DNA of 7,228 nucleotides from Pyrobaculum sp. (GCA_009903905.1 WYEI01000213.1:1-7228), one strand, 5' to 3'; shown: positions 1 through 5,423, counted from the stretch's first letter. The notes: generated from the sequence alone by a model not told the origin. Translations and numbers: made by a program.

Positions 1-302
1 CGGCGTTTGAAGACGTCAGGCGGAACGACCCCCTCTTCACGCCGCAGAACTTGAAGCTGGCGTGGCCGCTGGTGGAGGAGATAAGGCGCCTCGCCGCGGC
101 CTACGGCAAGACCCCGGCCCAAGTGGCACTTAACTGGCTGGTCAGAGACCCGTGGATATACCCCATCCCCGGTGCTAAGACGCCTGAGCAGGCGGTAGAG
201 AACGCAGGCGCAACGGGCTGGATGCTTTCAGACGACGACTGGAGGAAGCTCGACAGACTCAGCTGGGAGATCTCGCAGAGGATAATCTACGTGACTTGGT
301 GA
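1..302 (+). CDS. Aldo/keto reductase family protein, C-terminal part (5' end outside window)
   Basis: The frame is open from the window edge (first full codon at base 3) to the TGA at 300-302, giving 99 residues. They match the last third of an aldo/keto reductase: the helix stretch VEEIRRLAAAYGKTPAQVALNWL, seen here as a run around bases 75-140 (key residues YGKTPAQVALNWL), then the cofactor-binding IPGAKTPEQAVENAGA segment (about bases 168-215), then the closing Ls-D/E-x-x-W-x-x-LD helix. In this family the IPG...EN segment holds the adenosine phosphate of NADP(H), and the enzyme reduces carbonyls in the cytoplasm. The catalytic Asp/Tyr/Lys/His residues lie in the missing N-terminal part, so activity and substrate cannot be judged. 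The gene is followed by a possible terminator and is probably unrelated to the respiratory genes downstream. The family call is firm and the subfamily is unknown. Confidence 0.9.
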   Translation, partial: AFEDVRRNDPLFTPQNLKLAWPLVEEIRRLAAAYGKTPAQVALNWLVRDPWIYPIPGAKTPEQAVENAGATGWMLSDDDWRKLDRLSWEISQRIIYVTW

Positions 303-334
303 GCCCCTTCCAGTAACAGCCGGGGCCTGAACCG

Positions 335-350
335 CGTCTCAGACGTTTTT
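335..350 (+). terminator. Possible transcription terminator after the aldo/keto reductase
   Basis: CGTC-TCA-GACG can fold as a 4-bp stem with a 3-base loop and is followed at once by five T (346-350), with more pyrimidine-rich sequence at 355-359. Archaeal termination depends mainly on T-runs, so the T5 may matter more than the hairpin. The stem is short and the call is tentative. Confidence 0.35.
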
Positions 351-383
351 CGGCTTTCTGCGGCGTGATGTCTACGGAGGATT

Positions 384-403
384 TATGTTGTGGTAGCAAC
401 ATA
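384..403. promoter_or_regulatory. Perfect 7-bp inverted repeat overlapping the nuoB-nuoC promoter (candidate operator)
   Basis: TATGTTG (384-390), a 6-base spacer and CAACATA (397-403) form a perfect inverted repeat. Its right arm runs into the TATA box at 401-408 and covers the place where the TFB-recognition element should lie. A dimeric regulator bound here would block TBP/TFB access, so a repressor site is the natural reading. No regulator gene is in the window, and protein binding is inferred from position and symmetry only. Confidence 0.45.
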
Positions 404-408
404 TATAA
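401..408 (+). promoter_or_regulatory. TATA box of the nuoB-nuoC transcript
   Basis: ATATATAA lies with its centre about 25 bases before the A of the nuoB ATG at 430. That is the usual archaeal distance from TATA box to transcription start, so the mRNA probably begins at or within a few bases of the start codon (leaderless). An ATG at 422 is followed directly by TAG and cannot be used as a start. Confidence 0.75.
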
Positions 409-429
409 GGAGATTTCAACAATGTAGCT

Positions 430-996
430 ATGTCGCAGGCATTGAGGGAGTTTTTGCTCAAGAAGGCTAAGCTAGAGCCGCTGTTTAAGTGGGGGGTTCG
501 GTGGAGCCTTTGGCCCGTCCACCTGGTCACCTCCTGTTGCGGCGTGGAGGTTGCCCACACGTCAGGTCCTGGGTTTGACGCGGAGAGGTGGGGCGTGCTT
601 CCCTTCCACACAATGAGGCAGACAAACGTCATACTTGTGGAGGGCACCATCACGAGGAAGATGGCGAAGGTCCTTAAGCAGGTGTACGAGCAGATGCCCG
701 AGCCTAAATACGTAATTGCCATGGGCGCCTGTGCGGTTAGGGGAGGCCTCTTCTGGAACTCCTACCACGTGGTGCAGGTGGACACGGTGGTGCCGGTGGA
801 TGTCTACATCTCCGGCTGTCCGCCGACGCCGGAGGCAGTCATCAGGGCGTTTATGATGGTGCACAACAAGATCAAGGGGAAGCCCGGCCCCTACGTGGAG
901 CCCGTCAAGGTCGACCTAACGCCGTTTCTCCCGCCGCCGCCCAAGCCGCCTGCGAAACCCGCGCCTCAGCAGACACAACAAGCCCCAGCGGCGTAA
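430..996 (+). CDS. nuoB: Complex I subunit NuoB, copy 1 (promoter-proximal partner of nuoC)
   Basis: This is the 20-kDa (PSST) subunit of energy-converting NADH:quinone oxidoreductase. It carries the terminal [4Fe-4S] cluster N2, which passes electrons to quinone at the NuoB/NuoD interface on the cytoplasmic side of the membrane. All expected ligands are present: the tandem Cys36-Cys37 in SCCGVE, Cys101 in MGAC, and Cys130 in SGCPP. The family blocks KMAKVLKQVYEQMPEPKYVIAMGAC and PVDVYISGCPPTPEAV are seen (the first at about residues 77-101). After residue 160 there is a tail rich in Pro, Ala and Gln (four consecutive Pro at 168-171) that lies outside the conserved fold. The start is the ATG placed correctly for a leaderless message. 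The nuoC ATG follows the stop after one base, so the pair is one operon. A second, about 65% identical NuoB lies at 3070-3513. Family assignment is very secure. Confidence 0.95.
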   Translation: MSQALREFLLKKAKLEPLFKWGVRWSLWPVHLVTSCCGVEVAHTSGPGFDAERWGVLPFHTMRQTNVILVEGTITRKMAKVLKQVYEQMPEPKYVIAMGACAVRGGLFWNSYHVVQVDTVVPVDVYISGCPPTPEAVIRAFMMVHNKIKGKPGPYVEPVKVDLTPFLPPPPKPPAKPAPQQTQQAPAA

Positions 997-997
997 T

Positions 998-1531
998 ATG
1001 GCGGCGAAGCTCCCGCCCAAATGCCCGCCGCAGGGCGACCACCCACTGCTTGAAAAGGTCAAGCAGACGTTCGGCAGCGCGGTGCTGAACCACGGCGTAA
1101 CCCCCGAGGGGCACCTCTGTGTGTTGGTCCCGCCTGACAAGATCAGGGACGTGGCGGCCGCCGTCAAGAACATGGGCTTTGACCACGTCCTCTCGCTAAG
1201 CGCCGTGGATTACGCGGCCGAGGGAAGGTTCATGGTGACGTACATCTTCGCCTCCTACCTAACCCCCGAGCTCAGAAGCCAGCTTCTACACATAAGAGCC
1301 GAGATACCCCGCGACAACCCCAAAATCGCCTCCATAGCCGACATATACCCCTCAGCCGACTACGAGGAAAGGGAATGCCACGAGATGTTCGGAATATGGT
1401 TCGAAGGCAACCCGCACATGGGCAAACGATTCCTCCTAGACCCCGACTGTTGCGTAGATGAAAAAACCGGCAAGCCGCTTTACCCACTGCGCAAAGACTA
1501 CAAAGTCCCAGACTGGGGCCTAACGGGCTAG
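998..1531 (+). CDS. nuoC: Complex I subunit NuoC (30-kDa subunit)
   Basis: NuoC is a structural subunit of the hydrophilic arm and packs against NuoD and NuoI; it holds no cofactor. The signature of the family is present at residues 122-134 (YEERECHEMFGIW), followed by an F-x-GNP turn, R-x-LLDPD and the closing PLRKDY at 163-168. Relative to the usual W-x-ERE-x-x-D-x-x-G form, the first Trp is Tyr and the Asp is Glu, both mild changes. At 177 residues it is about the normal length for a stand-alone archaeal NuoC. The N-terminus is rich in Pro and Lys (MAAKLPPKCPPQ). The gene starts one base after the nuoB stop, so translation is probably coupled. It is the only nuoC in the window and sits on the strand opposite to nuoD, an unusual separation because nuoC and nuoD are usually adjacent. 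Confidence 0.93.
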   Translation: MAAKLPPKCPPQGDHPLLEKVKQTFGSAVLNHGVTPEGHLCVLVPPDKIRDVAAAVKNMGFDHVLSLSAVDYAAEGRFMVTYIFASYLTPELRSQLLHIRAEIPRDNPKIASIADIYPSADYEERECHEMFGIWFEGNPHMGKRFLLDPDCCVDEKTGKPLYPLRKDYKVPDWGLTG

Positions 1532-1582
1532 GGCGGCCTCACGAAGACTCAACCAGGTTTAGTGCGACGGTTAACTAGATGG

Positions 1583-1858
1583 TTATCGTTGTTGCGGAAC
1601 GTAGCCGTGTATTGGGTATCGTTTAAACGCGACTACCGTTTTTCTCTGGTTTGCGTAGGCCACAAGCTGTTCTAGGTTTACGGCTGGCACGTAGGCGATC
1701 CTCTTCTCGTCTATGGGGACGCCTATCATCGCCGTCTCGTTCGGCCTAATCACGCCGGCGTCTCTCAGCTTCTGTATCAAGTCAACGACGTGGGCTTTTC
1801 CGTCTATCTCCACGACGACCTCCCGCTTGTGGTCTAGGTCGAAGAGCCGGATCTGCAT
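1583..1858 (-). CDS. Small unknown protein with ubiquitin-like (beta-grasp) pattern, last gene of the nuo cluster
   Basis: I do not recognise this 91-residue protein by family. Its pattern resembles a beta-grasp fold: strand MQIRLFDL (1-8), turn, strand REVVVEIDG (12-20), helix AHVVDLIQKLRDAG (22-35), then strand pieces around AMIGVPI and RIAYV, a short helix LEQLVAYA (62-69) and a final strand TVVAFKRYPI (74-83). The first strand and the helix/strand spacing recall ubiquitin, which also begins MQI. It has no Cys, so it carries no Fe-S cluster, and no C-terminal Gly-Gly, so classical conjugation or sulfur-carrier activity is unlikely (it ends HGYVPQQR). It begins one base after the nuoD stop, with GGAGG (1871-1875 on the complementary strand) 12 bases before the ATG, which argues for co-expression with nuoD. 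Possible roles are an accessory or assembly factor of complex I. This is inference from position and pattern, not homology. That it is a real gene is likely. Confidence 0.75.
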   Translation of the reverse strand: MQIRLFDLDHKREVVVEIDGKAHVVDLIQKLRDAGVIRPNETAMIGVPIDEKRIAYVPAVNLEQLVAYANQRKTVVAFKRYPIHGYVPQQR

Positions 1859-1859
1859 A

Positions 1860-3083
1860 CTACCTATCTGCCTCCGGCGGGAAGTAGCCGAAGGACATGT
1901 AGACCGCAGGCATGTCGGCTAGTCTGCCGCCCTTCATGGCCTCCACCATGGCGCGGAGGTTGCGCCAGCTGGGAGTCACGAAGCGCATCCGGTACACCCG
2001 TTGCAAACCTGTGGCCCAGAGGTGGACCAGCGTGGCGCCCCTCGTAGCCTCGGCAACTGCGAGGTACTCCCCCGGCTCGGGGTATATGTAGGTGTAGACC
2101 CCCAGCACGCCGCCTACGCCCTCCCGCCGGTACTCGGGGTTTTTAAATAGAAGCGCCTGGTCTATTACATCGCCCTCCGGAAGAGCCTTTAGGACCTGTT
2201 CCACGATAGACATGGATTCGTACATCTCGCGCCACCTAACAAGCGTCCGCGCCCACGCGTCGCCGTCTTTCTCCACCACAACCTCGAAATCCACGTCGCC
2301 GTATGCGTCGTAGGGATGAACCTTGCGTACGTCGTAGTCTATCCCTGAGGCCCTGGCGAAAGGCCCCACGACGCCCAGCTCCGCTGTCTTCTTCGCGTCG
2401 ACTATGCCGACGCCCTCCAGCCGGGCCTTGGTGACTGGGTTGTCGAGGAATAGGGTTTTGAAGTCCTTCAGCTTCCTTCTCGTCACCTCTAGAAGCCGCC
2501 TCACGGCCTCCACGTGGTCCGGCTTGACGTCGCGCCGCACCCCGCCGGGGACCGGGTAGGCTATTGTGGTCCGCGCCCCGGCGATCTTGGCGAAGACCTC
2601 TGCATACATGTCCATAAGGGCGAAGCCCCACATAAACGCCGTGGTGTGGCCCAGGAAGACGCCCAGCAGAGCCAAGTCGTAGAGATGGGTCCTTACTCTG
2701 CTGAGCTCCGCCATCAACACGCGGAGGTACTTGGCGCGCGGCGGCGGCTCGAGGCCGAGGGCCTTCTCCAGGGCAAGCACAATGGGGTAGGTGATGTTCA
2801 TTGAATCCATTATGGAGGCCTTCTCCACGAGCGGAATCAGCGTCCAGTAGGGCCGGTTCTCAGCAAGCTTCTCAACCCCCCTATGCACGAAGCCGGGGTC
2901 CGGCACCACGTCCACGATTATGTCCCCGTCAACGACGACGAAAAGCCGCATGTGTCCCGACCCGGGGTGCTGCGGCCCCACCACAAGCGTCAGCCCCCGC
3001 CCCCCTCCCCTCAGCTCCTCCTCAGACTGGACGAAGAAGGTGCGGCCTACCTCTAGGTTGAAGGGCCACTCAGTTTTCTGCAT
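1860..3083 (-). CDS. nuoD: Complex I subunit NuoD (49-kDa subunit)
   Basis: NuoD is the large catalytic-type subunit that forms the quinone pocket with NuoB. It is related to the large subunit of [NiFe] hydrogenases but has no metal centre. Family blocks are clear: GPQHP at 36-40, a D-P-G-F-VHRGVEKL block at about 62-73, RVLMAELSRVRTHL at 121-134, and a C-terminal Asp-Arg, as is usual for the family. The length of 407 is normal. Around residues 79-112 the sequence aligns without gaps to the usual block Y-x-x-x-L-P-x-x-D-R-x-D-Y-x-S...EK-LG, yet the Asp-Tyr pair reads Ser90-Ile91 here. The Tyr is normally a quinone ligand; His44 may stand in for the other ligand. The start ATG overlaps the end of the upstream nuoB by 14 bases and has AGGAG 10 bases before it (3094-3098, complementary strand). 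Assignment is secure; the quinone-site difference rests on a hand alignment. Confidence 0.95.
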   Translation of the reverse strand: MQKTEWPFNLEVGRTFFVQSEEELRGGGRGLTLVVGPQHPGSGHMRLFVVVDGDIIVDVVPDPGFVHRGVEKLAENRPYWTLIPLVEKASIMDSMNITYPIVLALEKALGLEPPPRAKYLRVLMAELSRVRTHLYDLALLGVFLGHTTAFMWGFALMDMYAEVFAKIAGARTTIAYPVPGGVRRDVKPDHVEAVRRLLEVTRRKLKDFKTLFLDNPVTKARLEGVGIVDAKKTAELGVVGPFARASGIDYDVRKVHPYDAYGDVDFEVVVEKDGDAWARTLVRWREMYESMSIVEQVLKALPEGDVIDQALLFKNPEYRREGVGGVLGVYTYIYPEPGEYLAVAEATRGATLVHLWATGLQRVYRMRFVTPSWRNLRAMVEAMKGGRLADMPAVYMSFGYFPPEADR

Positions 3084-3513
3084 GGGCTATCTGCTCCTGG
3101 ATCTTCGTCACGGCTTTTAGGACGGCCTCGGGGGTGGGGGGGCAGCCGGAGACGTAGGCGTGTACCGGCAAGACCTTGGCGGCAGGCACCATGTGGTAGC
3201 TTCCGTAGAATACGCCGCCTTTTATGGCGCAGGCGCCCATGGCGACCACGTATTTAGGCTCGGGCATCTGCTCATATATGTATTTTACAAACTTCGCCAT
3301 CTTGAGGGTGATGGTGCCTTCAATTATGAGGATGTTGCTCTGGCGGAGGCTCCCCATGGGCAACATGCCGAACCTCTCGGCGTCGTAGGCTGAGCCGAAT
3401 AGGTGGCCCACCTCTACGCCGCAGCAGGCGGTGACGAGATGCGGCGGCCAGAGAGACCACTTGGTGCCCCACCTGGCTAGTCTCGAAACGGCCTGGGAGA
3501 CAAGGGTCTTCAT
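3070..3513 (-). CDS. nuoB: Complex I subunit NuoB, copy 2 (operon partner of nuoD)
   Basis: This is a second complete NuoB carrying cluster N2: Cys30-Cys31 in ACCGVE, Cys95 in MGAC and Cys124 in SGCPP. At 147 residues it has the compact core length and lacks the Pro/Ala/Gln tail of copy 1. By hand count it is identical to copy 1 at 76 of 117 ungapped positions (about 65%), so the two are paralogues rather than a recent duplication. The loop before the last Cys reads AAKVLPVHAYVSGC, with His118 where copy 1 and the wider family have Asp (PVDVY). Its 3' end overlaps nuoD, so it is the NuoB made together with NuoD. The gene is preceded by an AT-rich gap with a well-placed TATA box and probably starts its own leaderless transcript. 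Confidence 0.94.
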   Translation of the reverse strand: MKTLVSQAVSRLARWGTKWSLWPPHLVTACCGVEVGHLFGSAYDAERFGMLPMGSLRQSNILIIEGTITLKMAKFVKYIYEQMPEPKYVVAMGACAIKGGVFYGSYHMVPAAKVLPVHAYVSGCPPTPEAVLKAVTKIQEQIAHAEN

Positions 3514-3531
3514 TATGCTTAACCCTTTATG

Positions 3532-3542
3532 TTTTTATAAAA
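3532..3542 (-). promoter_or_regulatory. TATA box before nuoB copy 2 / nuoD
   Basis: On the minus strand the sequence is TTTTATAAAAA, centred about 25 bases before the A of the nuoB ATG at 3513, again fitting a leaderless start. The whole 90-base gap between nuoA and nuoB (3514-3603) is much richer in AT than the genes. A second AT block at 3551-3569 (minus strand TTTTTAATTATATAAAATT) lies too far upstream for the same start and may be an upstream promoter. Its T-run (TTTTT at 3565-3569) could also end transcripts arriving from nuoA. Confidence 0.7.
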
Positions 3543-3603
3543 CTTTCTGAAATTTTATATAATTAAAAATTCCGGACATGAGGAGCTTCACTTAGCCAAC
3601 TGC

Positions 3604-3969
3604 CTAACCCCACCTCCTTACGTCAGCCAGGAGCTTGAAGTAGCGCCACACCACGGCAACTACGGCGGCGATCGCGACGACGAGAGCCGCCGCAAGCGGG
3701 GCGAGGGCCGCGCGGCCGGCGTCGGTGGTCAGCACCGCCACGAGCGCCAGCCCCACCGCTGCCTCCACCACGGTGACTAGGTAGACGTAGCCGAAGTACT
3801 GCATGAGGAGTCGCCTCTGGACGGGGCCGTACGGCGGCCCGCCTGCCTCAAACCTCCTCTCCTTGGTTTCTGAGGGCCGCTTCGGCGAGAACAGATACCC
3901 AACTACAACTAGGAGAACCAATACGGCGAGAAACAGGGCGATGAACAAGACGACTGCTACCATATCCAC
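3604..3969 (-). CDS. nuoA: Complex I membrane subunit NuoA
   Basis: NuoA is a small membrane protein that helps shape the quinone entry channel next to NuoH. The 121 residues show three hydrophobic segments (about 3-27, 57-80 and 87-109) separated by a polar loop, as expected for NuoA. The loop carries a divergent version of the family motif: FEAGGPPYG at 40-48 instead of YECG-x-P-x-G. After it comes MQYFGY, and in the second helix VVEA (67-70) in place of the usual F-D-V-E. The usual loop Cys (Ala42 here) and helix Asp (Val67 here) are therefore absent, while Glu69 is kept. The given start is GTG at 3969; an ATG at 3963, two codons further in, is equally possible. Either overlaps the nuoH stop (by 13 or 7 bases), so translation is coupled to nuoH. 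Confidence 0.88.
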   Translation of the reverse strand: MDMVAVVLFIALFLAVLVLLVVVGYLFSPKRPSETKERRFEAGGPPYGPVQRRLLMQYFGYVYLVTVVEAAVGLALVAVLTTDAGRAALAPLAAALVVAIAAVVAVVWRYFKLLADVRRWG

Positions 3970-4931
3970 GCCGCCAGAAGAGACCAGAGGACAGCCGCCG
4001 CCGACAGCGCCAGCAGCTGGCCCCAGCCTATCCTAAGCGCCTGGTCTATCCGGTAGCGGGGATATATGGCGCGTGCCAGCATCGCTGGCAGGACGAACAC
4101 GCCCATCTTGGCTAGGGTGATCAACACGCCTAGCACCCCCGCCGCGGGTAGCCAGCCGCCGAGGAACAAAACGGCGCCCAGCAGGGAGAGGACGTATAGC
4201 TTGACGTAGTTAGCGCCGAAGGCGTAGATGAAGAGGGTGGAGCCGTACTCGGTGTAGGGGCCCAGCACCACCTCAGGCTCAGCCTCAGGTATCTCGAAGG
4301 GGAAGCGGGTGGTGGCCATCAGTAGGGCCGCTAGGTAGACGACGAAGGCTAGGGGGTTCAGCAAGACGCCCCAGAGGCCGCTCTGCGCCTCGACGACCTT
4401 GTGCGGGTCGGCGGTGCCGTAGAGGAGGAACATGGCCAAGGCGGCGAGGAGAAGCGGCACTTCGTAGGCCGCGGTCAGCAGTATCTCCCTCATGGCGCCG
4501 ATGTAGGTGAACTTGTCGGCCTCTGTCCACGCCATGGCCACCACCAACACGGCGACTAGGAGCACCAGCACCACGGCGATGGCGAGGCCGTAGGAATGCG
4601 GCGCCATCACGACGCCGGGCGCCGCGGCGATGAAGACGACGGGGAGACCCTCGGCGAAGAAAAGCAAAATAGGCGCGGCGGCAAAAAGCAGTCTGTTGGT
4701 GTGGCGCGGCAGGACCAGCTCCGAGAAGACGAGCTTGAGGAGGTCCGCCACGGGCTGGAGGAGGCCCCCCAGCGGCTTAGACACGTAGAGCGGGCCGTAG
4801 CGCCACTGCACCCGCGCCACCAACTTCCTCTCCAGCCAAATCGCAACCACAAGAAAACCGAAGATACCCAGCACGCCGGGGAATACCAACGCCGCAATTA
4901 AATCGCCGGAAAGGGGGAAAGGCAGATCCAT
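3957..4931 (-). CDS. nuoH: Complex I membrane subunit NuoH
   Basis: NuoH (ND1) is the membrane subunit that links the hydrophilic arm to the pumping modules and contains much of the quinone tunnel. The 324 residues are mostly hydrophobic, with about eight membrane helices. Family signatures occur in order: WLERKLVARVQ-x-RYGP at 32-47, LLQPVADLLKL at 57-67, AAYEVPL at 154-160, RFPFEIPEAEPE at 209-220 with EYG at 228-230, and PRYRIDQAL at 291-299. The loop between helices 5 and 6 keeps its many acidic residues; one usual Asp (PFD) is Glu here. Length is normal. The ATG at 4931 has an SD-like GGGGGTGGTG 9 bases upstream and an AT-rich TATA candidate just before that. The 3' end overlaps nuoA. 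Confidence 0.96.
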   Translation of the reverse strand: MDLPFPLSGDLIAALVFPGVLGIFGFLVVAIWLERKLVARVQWRYGPLYVSKPLGGLLQPVADLLKLVFSELVLPRHTNRLLFAAAPILLFFAEGLPVVFIAAAPGVVMAPHSYGLAIAVVLVLLVAVLVVAMAWTEADKFTYIGAMREILLTAAYEVPLLLAALAMFLLYGTADPHKVVEAQSGLWGVLLNPLAFVVYLAALLMATTRFPFEIPEAEPEVVLGPYTEYGSTLFIYAFGANYVKLYVLSLLGAVLFLGGWLPAAGVLGVLITLAKMGVFVLPAMLARAIYPRYRIDQALRIGWGQLLALSAAAVLWSLLAAWIW

Positions 4932-4940
4932 ATTAGGCTA

Positions 4941-4957
4941 CACCACCCCCTTAAAAT
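4941..4957 (-). promoter_or_regulatory. SD-like site and TATA candidate in front of nuoH
   Basis: On the minus strand ATTTTAA (4951-4957) is followed directly by GGGGGTGGTG (4941-4950), 9 bases from the nuoH ATG. The GG-x-GGTG-x-T part resembles the archaeal SD sequence GGAGGTGAT. If the TATA candidate were used with the usual spacing, the transcript would begin at the start codon and lose the SD. The SD would then serve only messages that read through from nuoI. The two modes cannot be told apart from sequence. Confidence 0.5.
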
Positions 4958-5006
4958 CTTTGCATTATGTCAAGAGGCGTAGCGGGAGTTGGGGGATGTA
5001 GAAAAT

Positions 5007-5021
5007 TGAAATTAAATTTCA
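5007..5021. repeat. Palindrome in the nuoI-nuoH gap
   Basis: TGAAATT-A-AATTTCA is a perfect 7-bp inverted repeat with one central base. It lies just 4 bases beyond the end of nuoI in an AT-rich patch within a GC-rich region. With one central base it suits a DNA-binding dimer better than an RNA hairpin, although in the nuoI direction it also runs into a T-rich stretch that could help termination. The word TGAAATT also occurs at 3548-3554 in the other AT-rich gap of the cluster. Confidence 0.4.
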
Positions 5022-5024
5022 GTA

Positions 5025-5423
5025 TTATACAAGTAGCTTTGTGCCGGGGAGCGGCGCCGCATCGTCCGGGTCCATCTCGCTCGGCTTCTTATAGACGTCT
5101 AGGTCTGTCCACACAATCTCTGTGTTGTTGACGTGTTGAAGACTCCCGGTGGGGCACGCGTCTACGCAGTAGCCGCAGAGGATGCATCGGCCCCAGTCGA
5201 TGCCGGGGTACCGCCTTCCATCTGCCTCCAGGTGGAACTTTATGGCCTTTGCGGGGCACACAGCCTCGCAGAGCTGACAGCTGATGCACTTCGACCTGTC
5301 GTTTACGATAAATCCCCTCATCCTGTCGCCGTAGTTCCTCCTCTCCTCAGGCCACCGCACCGTCAGAGGCGGCTGAAGTAGTTGTTTAACCGCTGTGGCG
5401 AACAGCTTCAGGTGGGTTATCAT
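5025..5423 (-). CDS. nuoI: Complex I 2x[4Fe-4S] subunit NuoI, coupled to porB
   Basis: NuoI carries two [4Fe-4S] clusters (N6a/N6b) that relay electrons to NuoB. Both Cys sets are intact: C46-x2-C49-x2-C52-x3-C56-P and C80-x2-C83-x2-C86-x3-C90-P. The N-terminal amphipathic stretch KLFATAVKQLLQPPLTVRWPEE (shown here up to about residue 27), the R-x-RGF segment at 34-38, and the R-Y-x-x-ID-x-x-RC spacing between the two motifs are typical of NuoI rather than of the POR delta ferredoxin subunit. The length of 132 is short but within the archaeal range. Its ATG overlaps the porB stop as ATGA, so it is translated with porB rather than with nuoH, which lies 93 bases further on. A double role as the ferredoxin-like partner of PorAB is possible but unproven. 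Confidence 0.88.
   Translation of the reverse strand: MITHLKLFATAVKQLLQPPLTVRWPEERRNYGDRMRGFIVNDRSKCISCQLCEAVCPAKAIKFHLEADGRRYPGIDWGRCILCGYCVDACPTGSLQHVNNTEIVWTDLDVYKKPSEMDPDDAAPLPGTKLLV

Noticed and set aside
422..427. ATG eight bases before the nuoB start
   Set aside because: It is followed at once by TAG and cannot encode anything; the TATA box spacing also favours 430.
372..722. Open frame of 116 codons on the minus strand over nuoB copy 1 and its promoter
   Set aside because: It is antisense to a well-conserved gene, has no recognisable domain, and would end inside the leaderless promoter region.
1532..1582. Terminator between the convergent nuoC and small gene
   Set aside because: No convincing stem or long T-run is visible on either strand in these 51 bases.
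2236..2804. Open frames on both strands inside nuoD (minus 2236-2631, plus 2514-2804)
   Set aside because: Their Arg/Gly/Ala-rich composition is that of out-of-frame GC-rich DNA, and nuoD is clearly the coding frame.
5025..5423. Reading the 2x[4Fe-4S] protein as the POR delta subunit (PorD)
   Set aside because: The N-terminal amphipathic segment, the R-x-RGF segment and the ID-x-x-RC spacing fit NuoI, and PorD usually precedes porA. Function as a POR partner remains possible.
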